Assembly: GCF_009208585.1 (NCBI RefSeq)
Contig: NZ_WFLN01000005.1
Location: 269,470-333,469 of the forward strand
Origin: Fluviispira multicolorata
GTDB taxonomy: Bacteria > Bdellovibrionota_B > Oligoflexia > Silvanigrellales > Silvanigrellaceae
Reading direction: 5' to 3'
DNA: 64,000 nt
Below the pieces are notes generated by a model that saw only the letters and a program-made list of their open reading frames with translations, was not told where the DNA came from and ran no database searches. The translations under genes and the position numbers were made by a program. Shown here one piece after another: positions 44,096-52,959 of this stretch (its first letter is position 1; every line of letters starts with the position of its first letter).

Positions 44096-44903
44096 TTTGA
44101 AAGCCTTCAAGCAAACGAGATTGTCCCGTAAGAGTATTTATGTTGATTGTAAATTTAGGTCCATTTTGATCAAGTAATGTTGATTCATTCCCACTTTTAG
44201 AAGTAAATTGTAATGAAGTCGGAGTGAGTAAACCATTTGGTAAAAAATAAATATATCCAAATTCTTTTTTATTTTTATCGCTATCTCTTGCAATGCTTTC
44301 AAAGGTTAATTCTTTGCTACTTAATCCAGTTAAAAACTTTGCAACAACAACTTTGCTTAAAAATTTTTGTTTATAAATAATTGAGTCATTAATTTCTTCC
44401 CAATTGATAGGGCGTAATACATTTCTTTGTATTATAGGAATACTGCGAATTGTATAAAATTTTTTATTACTTGCAGTGCTTGTTCCAAGTTCTCTATTCA
44501 TAAGCAATTTAGCTCTGTCATCGAAATCTTCTAATAATTTTTTTCTTCTATCTTTTTTCAAGAGGCCATCTGCCGCATCGGTATTTTCGACAGGAGGAGG
44601 CCGGCCTTCATAACCAAGGGGTGCTTGTTCAACCCAATATTCACTGTTTTTAATATCGATAACCATACGATGCAAGCGACCGGTGAAAATAGCATTGTTA
44701 TAAGATGAACGAACTTGTGAAGTGAAGTTTCTAAGTGAAGTAGACATTTGTGAGTCAACTGAAAGAGTTAAATTAGGTAAAATAACTCCGGCTATAGCAC
44801 CAATTATTCCGAGAACAATGATGATTTCTATGAGTGTGAAACCATTTTCAGCTAAAATATTCTTTTTAAATAATTGAGTTGAAAGTTTTTTTTTAGAAAA
44901 CAG
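44067..44903 (-). CDS. gspH: Type II secretion minor pseudopilin GspH, start codon unclear
   Basis: From the first Met (44747) the frame would lack its prepilin helix. Reading upstream in the same frame recovers it: AENG|FTLIEIIIVLGIIG at about 44852-44800, with Gly -1 and Glu +5. The frame is open back to a stop at 44954, but contains no ATG, GTG or TTG before the prepilin site. I mark CTG at 44903 as the only near-cognate candidate right after the gspG stop. A run of nine A (44894-44886) follows it, where slippage or a sequencing indel could also explain the missing start. The C-terminal globular domain is complete. Confidence 0.72.
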   Translation of the reverse strand: MFSKKKLSTQLFKKNILAENGFTLIEIIIVLGIIGAIAGVILPNLTLSVDSQMSTSLRNFTSQVRSSYNNAIFTGRLHRMVIDIKNSEYWVEQAPLGYEGRPPPVENTDAADGLLKKDRRKKLLEDFDDRAKLLMNRELGTSTASNKKFYTIRSIPIIQRNVLRPINWEEINDSIIYKQKFLSKVVVAKFLTGLSSKELTFESIARDSDKNKKEFGYIYFLPNGLLTPTSLQFTSKSGNESTLLDQNGPKFTININTLTGQSRLLEGFQNADFTPPKK

Positions 44904-44908
44904 ATATT

Positions 44909-45367
44909 TCAGTTTGGAGCTCCTGCTTCGACAGTTTTGCAGTCCAATTTTTTACCATTAAGGAAACAGAGGGATTCGTTGCTTCCTGGTTGTCCATCTT
45001 TACCATTAGAAATAATGAGAGGGCCTTTATTTGTTAACTTATAGTCGAATGAATTGCCCCAACCATCACGAGTGTCTTCTTCAGCTGCAATTGGAGTTCC
45101 TGGATTTGTAATTAAAGATTGTAATCCTTGTGCAGTGGTTGGAAATTTACCATTTGCAAGTTGATATTGAATTAATTTTGATTGAAGTGTGTACGCTTTA
45201 GTGTCTGTTATACCTGATTTTGCATTATCAGTACCGCCAGATATGCGGCTGACAATTACACCCATTAAAGTACCAATAATCGCTACAACTATAATAATTT
45301 CTAAAATAGAAAAACCTGCTTGTGCAGCGAGTTGTTTTTTGAACTTTAAATGTTTTTTAAGATTCAT
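44909..45367 (-). CDS. gspG: Type II secretion major pseudopilin GspG
   Basis: A 152-residue major pseudopilin. The prepilin site is AQAG|FSILEIIIVVAIIG with Glu at +5. The globular part has the usual YQLANGKFPTTAQGL and the calcium-loop region DGWGNSFDYKL and SNGKDGQPGS. Two C-terminal cysteines (SLCFLNGKKLDC) may form a disulfide, which is not usual in GspG. GGAG lies ahead of the ATG. gspH follows directly. Confidence 0.95.
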   Translation of the reverse strand: MNLKKHLKFKKQLAAQAGFSILEIIIVVAIIGTLMGVIVSRISGGTDNAKSGITDTKAYTLQSKLIQYQLANGKFPTTAQGLQSLITNPGTPIAAEEDTRDGWGNSFDYKLTNKGPLIISNGKDGQPGSNESLCFLNGKKLDCKTVEAGAPN

Positions 45368-45421
45368 AATGTGAAATCTCCAAAGGGATAAAAGGAATTT
45401 TTAGTATACTGAATCACTTTG

Positions 45422-46651
45422 TTAATGCAACCCATTCATGGCTTCAAGCATCGGTCCTATGACAGACATGACCATTAAAAATACCATTCCTGCCATAAAA
45501 ACCATAATAATTGGGCCAAGTAATTTTGTTGTGATTTCAACTTGATTATTTACATCTTCATCATATACCTCTGAGATATTAAATAACATTTCTTCAAGCT
45601 GACCCGTTTTTTCACCTGTGCGCAGCATGTGAATAACCATTGTAGGGAAACGCCCTGTTCTTTCAAGTGCTGTTGCAAGTTTATCTCCATCTTGAACTTT
45701 AACAATGGCCTCATCCAGTGCTTTTTCCATGACGGTATTGCCCACGACTTTTCGTGTTAATTGAAGTGCTTCAACAATACGCACACCACTGGAGAGAACA
45801 GTGGAAAGGGTTTTTGAAAAACGTGAGACTGTTACCTTTTGAATAAGTGGACTTATGATTGGGGCTGTAAATAAAAAGAGATCTATTTTATAGCGCCCTT
45901 TTACAGTTTTTGACCAGGAAAAAAGTGCAAAACCAATTATTATAAAAATAATAAGAAAAGGGAGCCACCAATTTTGCAAAAAATTCGATAAATCATTCAT
46001 AATAACGGTATACCAAGGTAAAGTAACTTTTATTGAAGTAAATGACTTTATCATTTCAGGCATTACTTTAACAAATAAAAATACTGTCACTAAGATTGCT
46101 ACGATAACCATAAATGCTGGGTAAGTTAATGCACCAACAACTTTTCTTTTGATTTCAATTTGATAATTGATAAATTCAGAAAGTCTTTGCATGACCAGTG
46201 GCAATGCTCCTGCTTTTTCAGCGGCAGCAATCATATTTATATAAATTGAACTAAAGACTTTAGGATATGTTCTATGTGCATCTGAAAGGGATTTTCCTTC
46301 GGAAACAAGTTCACGGATTCGAATATAAATCGCTTTTAATTCTTCGTTTTCAATTTGCTCTGAAACAGCGCGCAAAGCATCATTTATATCCACTGCTGAC
46401 CTTAGTAAAATTGCAAACTGCTTGGTGGCAAGAGCTAAGTCTTCTTGTTTAGGAGGCTTGCGATTGAGTTTCGCAATGAAACTTGTACGTCCCTCGGCTG
46501 CACTGGCTCGATTGTCTACTTTCATATCAATAATGTAAATGCCTTGTTTTTTAAGCTTAACCCGTGCATCACGAGGAGATTCAGCTTCAATAAAGGCTTT
46601 TACTTTTTTTCCAGTTTTAGCGTATTGACCTTTGTAAGAATACAAGGGCAT
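45422..46651 (-). CDS. gspF: Type II secretion inner-membrane platform protein GspF
   Basis: A 409-residue platform protein with two repeated GspF domains and three transmembrane segments (around 172-192, 220-240 and 377-397). Typical stretches are YSYKGQYAKTGKKVKAFIEA at the N-terminus, LATKQFAILLRSAVDINDAL, and the second copy RFSKTLSTVLSSGVRIVEAL. It couples the ATPase to the pseudopilus. It starts two bases after the gspE stop. Confidence 0.96.
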   Translation of the reverse strand: MPLYSYKGQYAKTGKKVKAFIEAESPRDARVKLKKQGIYIIDMKVDNRASAAEGRTSFIAKLNRKPPKQEDLALATKQFAILLRSAVDINDALRAVSEQIENEELKAIYIRIRELVSEGKSLSDAHRTYPKVFSSIYINMIAAAEKAGALPLVMQRLSEFINYQIEIKRKVVGALTYPAFMVIVAILVTVFLFVKVMPEMIKSFTSIKVTLPWYTVIMNDLSNFLQNWWLPFLIIFIIIGFALFSWSKTVKGRYKIDLFLFTAPIISPLIQKVTVSRFSKTLSTVLSSGVRIVEALQLTRKVVGNTVMEKALDEAIVKVQDGDKLATALERTGRFPTMVIHMLRTGEKTGQLEEMLFNISEVYDEDVNNQVEITTKLLGPIIMVFMAGMVFLMVMSVIGPMLEAMNGLH

Positions 46652-46653
46652 GA

Positions 46654-48477
46654 TTATAATACCTCTTTTTCCTGTTCGCTTTCTGATTGAGTGGCAAAAA
46701 GCGCTTCCTCAAGAGTTGTTTCTCCTTTGAGGAACCTTTCTTGAGCTGAGTCTCTCAGTGTTTTCATTCCACGTTGCACACACATTCTTTTTAAACTTGC
46801 TCCATCGGAACTTTTAAGGACAAAACTGCGAATGTGCTCATCAAAGACGAGGAGTTCATAAATTCCAATGCGTCCAGAATACCCCGTCGATTTACATGCT
46901 TGGCAGCCATTTTCCTTTGCCTTATAAAAAACTTTTCCTTCAACTTGTTTAAGGCTTAAACCAAGAAGTCCAAGTTCTTCGGGTGTGTGGGTAGTTTGCA
47001 CACGACATGTTTGGCAAACCTTACGAACGAGACGTACTGCAAGAATTCCAACCACAGCGGTGGTGATTTGGAAAGGTTCGATACCAAAGTCAACAAGTCG
47101 AGTGACCGAAGCTGCTGTGTCGTTTGTGTGCAATGTGCTTAAAACAAGGTGACCTGTAATCGAAGCTTGCACTGCAATTTGCGCCGTTTCACCATCACGA
47201 ATTTCACCAATTAAGATGATATTTGGGTTTTGTCTTAAGATAGAACGCAATGCAGCAGCAAAAGTCAATCCTGCTTTGTCGTTAACCTCCACCTGACTCA
47301 CTCCAGGAAGTTGGATTTCCACTGGATCTTCAACGGTAATAATACTCACATCAGGTTTATTGATAGACATAAGGGCTGATGCCAATGTTGTCGTTTTACC
47401 TGAACCTGTAGGGCCCGTAACAAGTACAATTCCATGTTTTTGATTGATGATGGTTTTGAAGTTTTTAAGCAGAACTTTGGGCATGCCAATGTCTTCAAGG
47501 TCGGGCATGCCTCCAGATTTATCAAGAATACGTAACACAATTCTTTCGCCAAATTTAATTGGAAGAGTGCTTACGCGCACATCGATTTCTCGAGTTCCAA
47601 CTTTAAGTGTAATACGTCCATCTTGAGGCAAACGGCTTTCTGCAATATTTAATTTGGCAAGAATTTTGATACGGGTGGTGACGCTCGATTGGTATTTTTT
47701 TGGAATCACTCTGACTTCACGTAAGCGACCATCTATGCGAAATCGTACAGAAACGCGATCTTCAAAAGGTTCAATATGAATATCCGAGGCTTTTTCAGTA
47801 ATACTGCGTCGAATAATCGCAGTCACTTCCTTACGCACAGGTGCTTCTTCATTGTCTTGCAATAGATTGTGGGCAACATCAAGCCCTTCTATACCATCGA
47901 TGTCATCATCTGCAGTGAGACCTTTCCCTTGGTCAGCAAGCTCTTGGCGTTCAAATACGTTGTTGATAGCAGCTTCGACGAGGTCACGTGGAGCTACAAT
48001 TCTTTTAATATTTTTATTTAATATAACGCGTATGTCGTCGATGCTGACTGTATCCAGTGGATTTGATACAGCGACTGTAACGTTAAGTTCGTCTTCTGCA
48101 ATTGGTATAAACATATGTTGAAGGCAAAAACTTATATTTAAATTTTGAATTATTTTTGGATTGATATCACTGTATGCAAAGTGCTCTTGAAAATCTAGAT
48201 TTAATAAAAGAGCTAGAGCTTTAATTTTATCGACTTCTTGGATGACATCATTTTCAACTAAAATATCCCCTATGTGGAGATTGTTTGTTGTTTGCTCAGT
48301 AAGAGCTTCATCAATTTGCTTTTGAGTCACACGAAATTTTTCGATTAAAATTTCTTCAAAAGTTTTATTTTTATTTAAGAACTCAGGGTATTCCTCTTTA
48401 CCCTTTTTTAAAGAGATTCGAGAGAGAATATCCTCTAAGTTAATAGTATTTTCTTTTTCAGTTTGCTTTATAGCCAT
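46654..48477 (-). CDS. gspE: Type II secretion ATPase GspE
   Basis: A 607-residue hexameric ATPase. N-terminal N1/N2 domains are followed by Walker A GPTGSGKTT (about 354-362), the Asp box ITVEDPVE, Walker B ILIGEIRDGETAQIA and the His box STLHTNDTAASVTRL. The tetracysteine zinc module is present (CQTC and, 34 residues on, CQAC). It powers pseudopilus assembly. Since no GspL is encoded here, the way it is held at the membrane is unclear. Confidence 0.97.
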   Translation of the reverse strand: MAIKQTEKENTINLEDILSRISLKKGKEEYPEFLNKNKTFEEILIEKFRVTQKQIDEALTEQTTNNLHIGDILVENDVIQEVDKIKALALLLNLDFQEHFAYSDINPKIIQNLNISFCLQHMFIPIAEDELNVTVAVSNPLDTVSIDDIRVILNKNIKRIVAPRDLVEAAINNVFERQELADQGKGLTADDDIDGIEGLDVAHNLLQDNEEAPVRKEVTAIIRRSITEKASDIHIEPFEDRVSVRFRIDGRLREVRVIPKKYQSSVTTRIKILAKLNIAESRLPQDGRITLKVGTREIDVRVSTLPIKFGERIVLRILDKSGGMPDLEDIGMPKVLLKNFKTIINQKHGIVLVTGPTGSGKTTTLASALMSINKPDVSIITVEDPVEIQLPGVSQVEVNDKAGLTFAAALRSILRQNPNIILIGEIRDGETAQIAVQASITGHLVLSTLHTNDTAASVTRLVDFGIEPFQITTAVVGILAVRLVRKVCQTCRVQTTHTPEELGLLGLSLKQVEGKVFYKAKENGCQACKSTGYSGRIGIYELLVFDEHIRSFVLKSSDGASLKRMCVQRGMKTLRDSAQERFLKGETTLEEALFATQSESEQEKEVL

Positions 48478-48495
48478 TCCGTTTTTTACCCCTCA

Positions 48496-51060
48496 TCACT
48501 GGTATGGTGGTGGGGGTGGAGGAGGTGGTGGAGATGGAAAACCAAAGCCTCCTCCGCTACTCGTACCCGAATTTGAAGAAGGTGCATTGATTGGATTTGG
48601 ATCTTCACTTGGCAATACAGCTCTTTTCGTTGCAGGAGCAGGTTCGTAGGTTTGGTTTTTATCATTTTCTTGTTGTTCTTCGCTTTTGGACAGAGTTTTA
48701 GGAGCTTTCCCAGCTTCTTCGTTTGGTAAAATAGAATAAAATTCTTCGTCTTTATATTTTTCTCCATAATATATTTTCAAAAATAAATCTCGATCTTTTA
48801 TTTTATTATTATATATTTTTTCGAGATCTTCTGAATTACGAACAATATGTGGAGTTACAAATAAAGTTAGACTTGTTTTCTTTTTCTCTTTTGTCACAGA
48901 TTTAAAGAGCCAACCTAAAATTGGAATATCACCTAATAAAGGTACTTTTGATTCACCTACTTTATGACTGTCTTGAGTGATTCCGCCAAGAACTGCTGTT
49001 TGACCATTTTGTACAATTAAAGTTGATTCGGCAGATCGTTTGCTAATTGGATTTGGTTTTCCATCTTTATCAAGGGGTCCTGCATCATCTAAGTTTAAAT
49101 TGATTTTCATTGTAACAAAATCTGCCCGTGAAATTTGTGGGGTGATTTTTAAAGAAGTTGTGACGTCATATTTAGTAACCTGTTGTATAGAACCTTGTCC
49201 GTTAGGATTTGCGGTCGTTGTAACTGAGCTGTATTGTTGGTTCGATTGAAAATTTGCTGTTTCGTTATCGGAGACCATCATACTTGGTGTTTGTAGAATA
49301 TTTGAATTAGAGTCTTGTTTTAATGCAAATAAAAGTGCTCCAGGTGTTAAAGTAAATGGTCCAAGATTTATAGATTTATTACTTAAAATACCGAGAAGGA
49401 AATTATCACCCGCTCCTTTTAATGAGTCTATATTTGCGGTGGAATTTGTTTGATTTACTACGAAAGGTGCTGCTTGAGCTGCATTAAAACCAAAAGGCAT
49501 AACGTAACGGCCATCGCTTAAAGTAGCGCCACCAAGTGTTGCTGGTTTCCAATTAAATCCATTATTAATATTCATATCGATGATATTTGCTTCAACATAA
49601 ACCTGAGCCCTGCGCTTATCGAGTTGAGCAATAATTCCATCAAGTTCATCATAAGCGGATTTGCTCCCTTGAATAACGAGAGCATTGGTCGCTTTATCTG
49701 CAGTTACTTTAACGCCATTTAAGTCAGCAACTGCTTGCCCTTGGGGTTGACCGGGTGGAGCATTGGGTGCACCTGGAGGAGGTGGTGGTTGAAAGAAAGC
49801 AGGTCTGTAAGGTGAATTTTGATTGCGTGTATTTTGTGTGAGAGCTTGCAAAGTTTGTGCAAGTTTTTCGGAGTCGGCATAGTCAAGAGGACGGACACGT
49901 ACCATGGTTTGCGAGTTTTGATCAACTGCTGGTTTATCAATTCTTTGTACAAATCGAACAATGTCGTCGAGACCACTTGCAGGGCCAACTAATATTATGG
50001 AATTTGTGCGTTCATCAGCTAAAACTTTTTGTAAACTTAAAGATGGACCATTTCTATTGCCAAAAATATCATTTACTTTTGCTACAGCATCTTTGGCATC
50101 CATGTAATTAATTGGAACGATAGAAACCAAAGGTTGATTGGTTTTTGAATCGAGTAATTTAATAACTTCAAGAATACGGCGGATTCGATTTCCAGTGTCG
50201 GTTAAAATAAGAGAGTTTGTTGTCGTAAATGCCGCATATTGAGTGATACCAAGCAATGGTCTCAATTGGTTTATAACTGAATTGGCGTCGATATATTTTA
50301 AAGGAATAACTTGATTGATAATTTCATCGGTCGATGGCGACCAGTTTTCACCATAGTAGGTTTTAATATTTGAAGATTTAGCATTGGCAATGGGCAGAAT
50401 TTTTACAACAGATCCTGTATCAACTGTAGTAAAACCAGAGATATTTAATGCACTTAAGAAGGCTTGATACGCTTCTTCTTTTGTCACTGGTTCTGGAGAA
50501 ATGATGGAAATTCTTGAGGATCCAGCGACTCCTTGAGCCAGAACAAAGTTTTTTCCGGTCCAAAGGCCAATAGTTTTAATAATATCACTTAAATTTGCAC
50601 CATTTGGAAAGTCAATGCTGACAAGTTCTTTACCATGTGGGATATCATCCACTGGATTGGTTTTTTTGTTTTTTTCCTGAGATTTTTCCTGAGATTTCGC
50701 ATTTTGCTTTTCAGGAATATTTGGCGATGTAATCGAAGATTGTGGGGCTGATTTTGGGGTGACTGCAGTTCCTTGAAAAGTTTTTCCTCCAGGAGCAGTC
50801 GGTGAATTTGGGGTATTGCCATTTGATGGTGGAGTTGAGGGTAATTTAGGTATTTTGTTTGTATCATTTTTATTCGGTGGTGTCTTGCTTGAATCGTTTG
50901 GTGGTGAAGGTGGTAAAGGAGGAATAGGCGGCGCTTGTGCAATAACTGTACTATTGAATACAATACTCGCAACTGTCGTCATTACAAAAAAATTTAATTT
51001 TTTATTATTTCCTATTCTTGAAATACGATTGTTATTTGATCTTTTAAAAGTCTGATTCAT
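48496..51060 (-). CDS. gspD: Type II secretion outer-membrane secretin GspD with proline-rich ends
   Basis: An 854-residue secretin. After a signal peptide (ending VIAQA) comes a disordered Pro/Ser/Asn-rich stretch of about 95 residues not usual in GspD, then N0 (VSIDFPNGANLSDIIKTIG), N1-N3 domains and the secretin core, ending with VPLLGDIPILGWLFKS and TSLTLFVTPHIV. The C-terminal tail is acidic and ends in SPPPPPPPPPYQ. An insertion with QPPPPPGAP lies in N3. The ATG overlaps the stop of the GspC-like gene (ATGA). Confidence 0.94.
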   Translation of the reverse strand: MNQTFKRSNNNRISRIGNNKKLNFFVMTTVASIVFNSTVIAQAPPIPPLPPSPPNDSSKTPPNKNDTNKIPKLPSTPPSNGNTPNSPTAPGGKTFQGTAVTPKSAPQSSITSPNIPEKQNAKSQEKSQEKNKKTNPVDDIPHGKELVSIDFPNGANLSDIIKTIGLWTGKNFVLAQGVAGSSRISIISPEPVTKEEAYQAFLSALNISGFTTVDTGSVVKILPIANAKSSNIKTYYGENWSPSTDEIINQVIPLKYIDANSVINQLRPLLGITQYAAFTTTNSLILTDTGNRIRRILEVIKLLDSKTNQPLVSIVPINYMDAKDAVAKVNDIFGNRNGPSLSLQKVLADERTNSIILVGPASGLDDIVRFVQRIDKPAVDQNSQTMVRVRPLDYADSEKLAQTLQALTQNTRNQNSPYRPAFFQPPPPPGAPNAPPGQPQGQAVADLNGVKVTADKATNALVIQGSKSAYDELDGIIAQLDKRRAQVYVEANIIDMNINNGFNWKPATLGGATLSDGRYVMPFGFNAAQAAPFVVNQTNSTANIDSLKGAGDNFLLGILSNKSINLGPFTLTPGALLFALKQDSNSNILQTPSMMVSDNETANFQSNQQYSSVTTTANPNGQGSIQQVTKYDVTTSLKITPQISRADFVTMKINLNLDDAGPLDKDGKPNPISKRSAESTLIVQNGQTAVLGGITQDSHKVGESKVPLLGDIPILGWLFKSVTKEKKKTSLTLFVTPHIVRNSEDLEKIYNNKIKDRDLFLKIYYGEKYKDEEFYSILPNEEAGKAPKTLSKSEEQQENDKNQTYEPAPATKRAVLPSEDPNPINAPSSNSGTSSGGGFGFPSPPPPPPPPPYQ

Positions 51061-52004
51061 CTAACTGTTACCTTTTTTGTCATCTGCATTCCCGCTCTAT
51101 TTATTTCTATAACGATATTTGTTTCGTCTTGTAAAGCTTCATAAAGTTTAAAGCCCTGAGAAGGATCCTCAAGTTTTATTCCGTTTACAGTTGTAATAAC
51201 GTCACCATTTTCTAGCTTCATTTTATCAAAGAGACTCCCTGCCGTAATTGAAAAAATTTTAAACCCAAGTGTTTTTCCATTTGAAACTTCGGGAACAAGA
51301 CGAGCGGAGTTTAGGATCTTTGAAAATCCAGGTCCAATTTGTTCGTCAACAAAATCTGATGTAAATTCATAAGACTGTCCTTCATTTTGATTATTTTTAT
51401 CGCTCTCTATTGGATATCTTGATTGTGTTCCGGTGGAAAGACAAATTTTTGTATTTGCTTGCCGAATTTGCACTGTGGAAGGCGTTGGTATTTTATAAAT
51501 TTCATAACTCTCATTTTCAATGAGAGTTTGGCCTTCTTTATATACATCTGCGGTCGGAATGCGAGAATCTTTAAAGGTAACAAGATTGGTGTTTGGATTG
51601 CCTGTAAATAAAATGCCGACTAATTCAACAGGAAGTTTTTCGTCGTTTTTAGAACAAGGAACAGAATCGAAATTTTGAATAAGTCCATTATTTTCTACTG
51701 TGTCTTCTACAGGGATTTCTCCAGAAATATTAAAGATATTACGATCTATAATCTTTTCTTGCATTTGTGGATATGAAACATTAGCAGATAAAATAATAGG
51801 ATTATAAACATGTCTATTAAAATTTGGTGCGGGTTTTGAATTATCTAATAAATAAAGAGAGGCAGTTGTATTAACAATATTTGAGAGTAAGATACATGTA
51901 GCAAAAGTTAATGATAAATTACGAGCAAGTAAAATATTTTCTTTGCTTAGCTTTGCAAAGAACTTATTGTTTGTAATATTTTCAAATAATTTAATTTTTT
52001 GCAT
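51057..52004 (-). CDS. GspC-like protein with PDZ domain (second in operon)
   Basis: A 315-residue inner-membrane protein: short cytoplasmic N-terminus, one helix at about 28-46, a GspC homology region (LPVELVGILFTGNPNTNLVTF, PTADVYKEGQTL) and a C-terminal PDZ domain (FKIFSITAGSLFDKMKLENGDVITTVNG). This is the order of GspC, which links the secretin to the platform. It is the second of two such genes in tandem. Two cysteines in the periplasmic part (VPCSKND, TKICLST) have counterparts in the other copy. Confidence 0.85.
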   Translation of the reverse strand: MQKIKLFENITNNKFFAKLSKENILLARNLSLTFATCILLSNIVNTTASLYLLDNSKPAPNFNRHVYNPIILSANVSYPQMQEKIIDRNIFNISGEIPVEDTVENNGLIQNFDSVPCSKNDEKLPVELVGILFTGNPNTNLVTFKDSRIPTADVYKEGQTLIENESYEIYKIPTPSTVQIRQANTKICLSTGTQSRYPIESDKNNQNEGQSYEFTSDFVDEQIGPGFSKILNSARLVPEVSNGKTLGFKIFSITAGSLFDKMKLENGDVITTVNGIKLEDPSQGFKLYEALQDETNIVIEINRAGMQMTKKVTVR

Positions 52005-52005
52005 T

Positions 52006-52941
52006 TTACTGTATATTCGCCTTCAACTCAATTTGTTTACCATTTCTTAAAATTTGCACGTTAATGGAGTTTTCATTTCTCATGGAATTGAGTGTTTGAA
52101 TAGCTCTCGCAGCATCATTTAATTGAATATTATTTATTGAAGTTACAATATCTCCATTTTGAAAACCTAATTTTGAATAAACACTATTAGGTGTTATGCT
52201 TGTTAATTGAAATCCTTTAACCTGTCCGCCTACTAAATAAGGTGAAGCTTTGGCTTCTTCAAGGGTTTTGGCAAAGTTATTATTTAAAATATTATTTACC
52301 CATTGTTTTGACGTTGTGGAAACATTTCCATTACGTTCAAAACCATTTTCTTTATAACCTGTTCCTGTATTTCCGACTAAAGCTTTAGTGTCACGGCTTT
52401 TAGGAGGAGTGGGATAAATGAGATCAATAAATTCGGGGCAATTTTTATTTGTAACTAAAATTCTATTTTTTTGGATACCTGCTAATTTTCCGCCCATGGG
52501 AAGAGTGTCACCAAGTTTAAAACTATTTCCTAACTTACTTTGGGAACCACTGCTTTCAAATTGAACAATACTTGATTCGGAACTGCCTCCAAAAACAATT
52601 CCAGATATCTTATAGGGGAGATCGGATTTTATTGGAATTTCTGGGCAGACAAGCTGTCCATTGCTTTCGGCATCAGGAATAGCGCCTGTTACGTTAAATA
52701 TGTTTCTTTTAATTATTGCATCAATATTCTTTTTTGCAATTTCATTATTAAAATTTTTTTCGATTGTATGATTTTGTTTTTTAGAAGTTGATTTATTGAG
52801 GCCTGTAATTGTGGTGACTAAACCAAAGGCAAATGAAAGTCCCACAATGGAATAAACATAGGGTAATACTTTTTCGGCAGGCGGTATAGCAATGTCTGAC
52901 GAGAAAATCTTATGTTTGAATTTTGATACAATGCTCTTCAT
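52006..52941 (-). CDS. GspC-like protein with PDZ domain (first in operon)
   Basis: A 311-residue protein with the same order as its neighbour: helix at about 27-44, the RNIFNVTGAIP segment (RNIFNISGEIP in the neighbour), homology region (LPYKISGIVFGGSSESSIVQF) and C-terminal PDZ (FQLTSITPNSVYSKLGFQNGDIVTSINNIQL). It is the first T2SS-type gene, 18 bases after the SpoIIE phosphatase. Two GspC-like proteins per system are unusual; they may form a heteromeric periplasmic link. Confidence 0.85.
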   Translation of the reverse strand: MKSIVSKFKHKIFSSDIAIPPAEKVLPYVYSIVGLSFAFGLVTTITGLNKSTSKKQNHTIEKNFNNEIAKKNIDAIIKRNIFNVTGAIPDAESNGQLVCPEIPIKSDLPYKISGIVFGGSSESSIVQFESSGSQSKLGNSFKLGDTLPMGGKLAGIQKNRILVTNKNCPEFIDLIYPTPPKSRDTKALVGNTGTGYKENGFERNGNVSTTSKQWVNNILNNNFAKTLEEAKASPYLVGGQVKGFQLTSITPNSVYSKLGFQNGDIVTSINNIQLNDAARAIQTLNSMRNENSINVQILRNGKQIELKANIQ

Positions 52942-52959
52942 TTTAAATAGTTCTTAACA

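Noticed and set aside
50589..50972. 127-codon minus-strand frame inside gspD
   Set aside because: Low-complexity shadow of the Pro/Ser-rich GspD N-terminus; no ribosome site or domain.
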